Part shown: positions 28,731-28,747 of the stretch, one piece after another | How the letters are laid out: every line of letters begins with the position of its first letter | Position numbering within the stretch: the first letter of the stretch is position 1 | DNA from: Candidatus Heimdallarchaeota archaeon | Lineage (GTDB): Archaea; Asgardarchaeota; Heimdallarchaeia; Heimdallarchaeales; Heimdallarchaeaceae | Assembly (NCBI GenBank): GCA_016839875.1 | Contig: JAEOTK010000129.1 | Location: 1 to 28,747, forward strand | Direction of reading: 5' to 3' | Length of the DNA: 28,747 nucleotides | The notes under the pieces: generated by a model | Seen by the model: only the letters and a program-made list of their open reading frames with translations | Told to the model about the DNA's origin: nothing | The model's database searches: none | Translations under genes and position numbers: made by a program

Positions 28731-28747
28731 CTAATGAATTTTTGAAA

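Noticed and set aside
1..28747. tRNA genes, CRISPR arrays, transposases or att sites
   Set aside because: All intergenic stretches were read and are short; none shows cloverleaf arms, regularly spaced repeats, transposase-like frames or flanking direct repeats.

Overview
The window is a strongly A+T-rich, densely packed piece of an archaeal chromosome. Archaeal markers are a two-repeat TATA-binding protein, an XPB-type helicase followed directly by its Bax1 nuclease partner, a methyltransferase of an archaea-centred family (COG2521), and many genes with a TATA-like box about 20-35 bases before the start codon and almost no 5' leader. An eight-repeat LRR protein, a sirtuin, a LURP-one/Tubby-like domain protein and many bacterial-type metabolic enzymes together suggest an Asgard archaeon, perhaps a Heimdallarchaeia member. 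The lineage is an inference; the domain Archaea is well supported. I saw no rRNA, tRNA, CRISPR array, insertion sequence, origin or integration site, and no gene-free stretch longer than about 170 bases.

Layout. 1-3.3 kb: 3' part of a fumarate reductase-type flavoprotein, two tandem histidine phosphatase paralogues, and an LRR protein. 3.3-8.7 kb: MFS transporter (-) divergent from a luciferase-like flavin/F420 oxidoreductase (+), an M29 aminopeptidase (-), two small membrane proteins and a TPR protein. 8.8-12.2 kb: an overlapping pair of flavodoxin-fold proteins, a GNAT acetyltransferase, a VOC protein and a CPBP membrane protease. 12.3-15.7 kb: the COG2521-like methyltransferase, then three overlapping genes: isochorismatase-like hydrolase, thioredoxin-reductase-like flavoprotein without its cysteine pair, and RlmN/Cfr-like radical SAM protein. 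15.8-20.7 kb: ferric-reductase-like haem membrane protein (+), then on the minus strand a nitroreductase, an oligopeptidase B and the two subunits of a class I fumarase. 20.8-28.7 kb, all plus strand: sirtuin, acidic coiled-coil LURP-one/Tubby-like protein, XPB helicase-Bax1, an MTAP/PNP-family phosphorylase, TBP and an M42 aminopeptidase.

Themes. Redox enzymes are abundant: fumarate reductase, LLM oxidoreductase, two flavodoxin-like proteins, the TrxR-like protein, nitroreductase and the haem protein. Peptidases are also frequent (M29, CPBP, S9A, M42), which fits a peptide-using, fumarate/succinate-linked heterotroph, although this is inferred from gene content only. Fumarase would supply fumarate to the reductase. 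Most genes look like single transcription units with their own TATA box. Tight coupling is confined to the flavodoxin pair, the isochorismatase/TrxR-like/radical SAM trio, fumarase beta-alpha, and XPB-Bax1.

The best candidate for an undescribed system is the overlapping trio at 13.2-15.7 kb. A flavoprotein that cannot do thioredoxin-type chemistry is translationally coupled to a radical SAM protein that keeps the RlmN/Cfr methyl-carrier cysteine but lacks the usual resolving cysteine.
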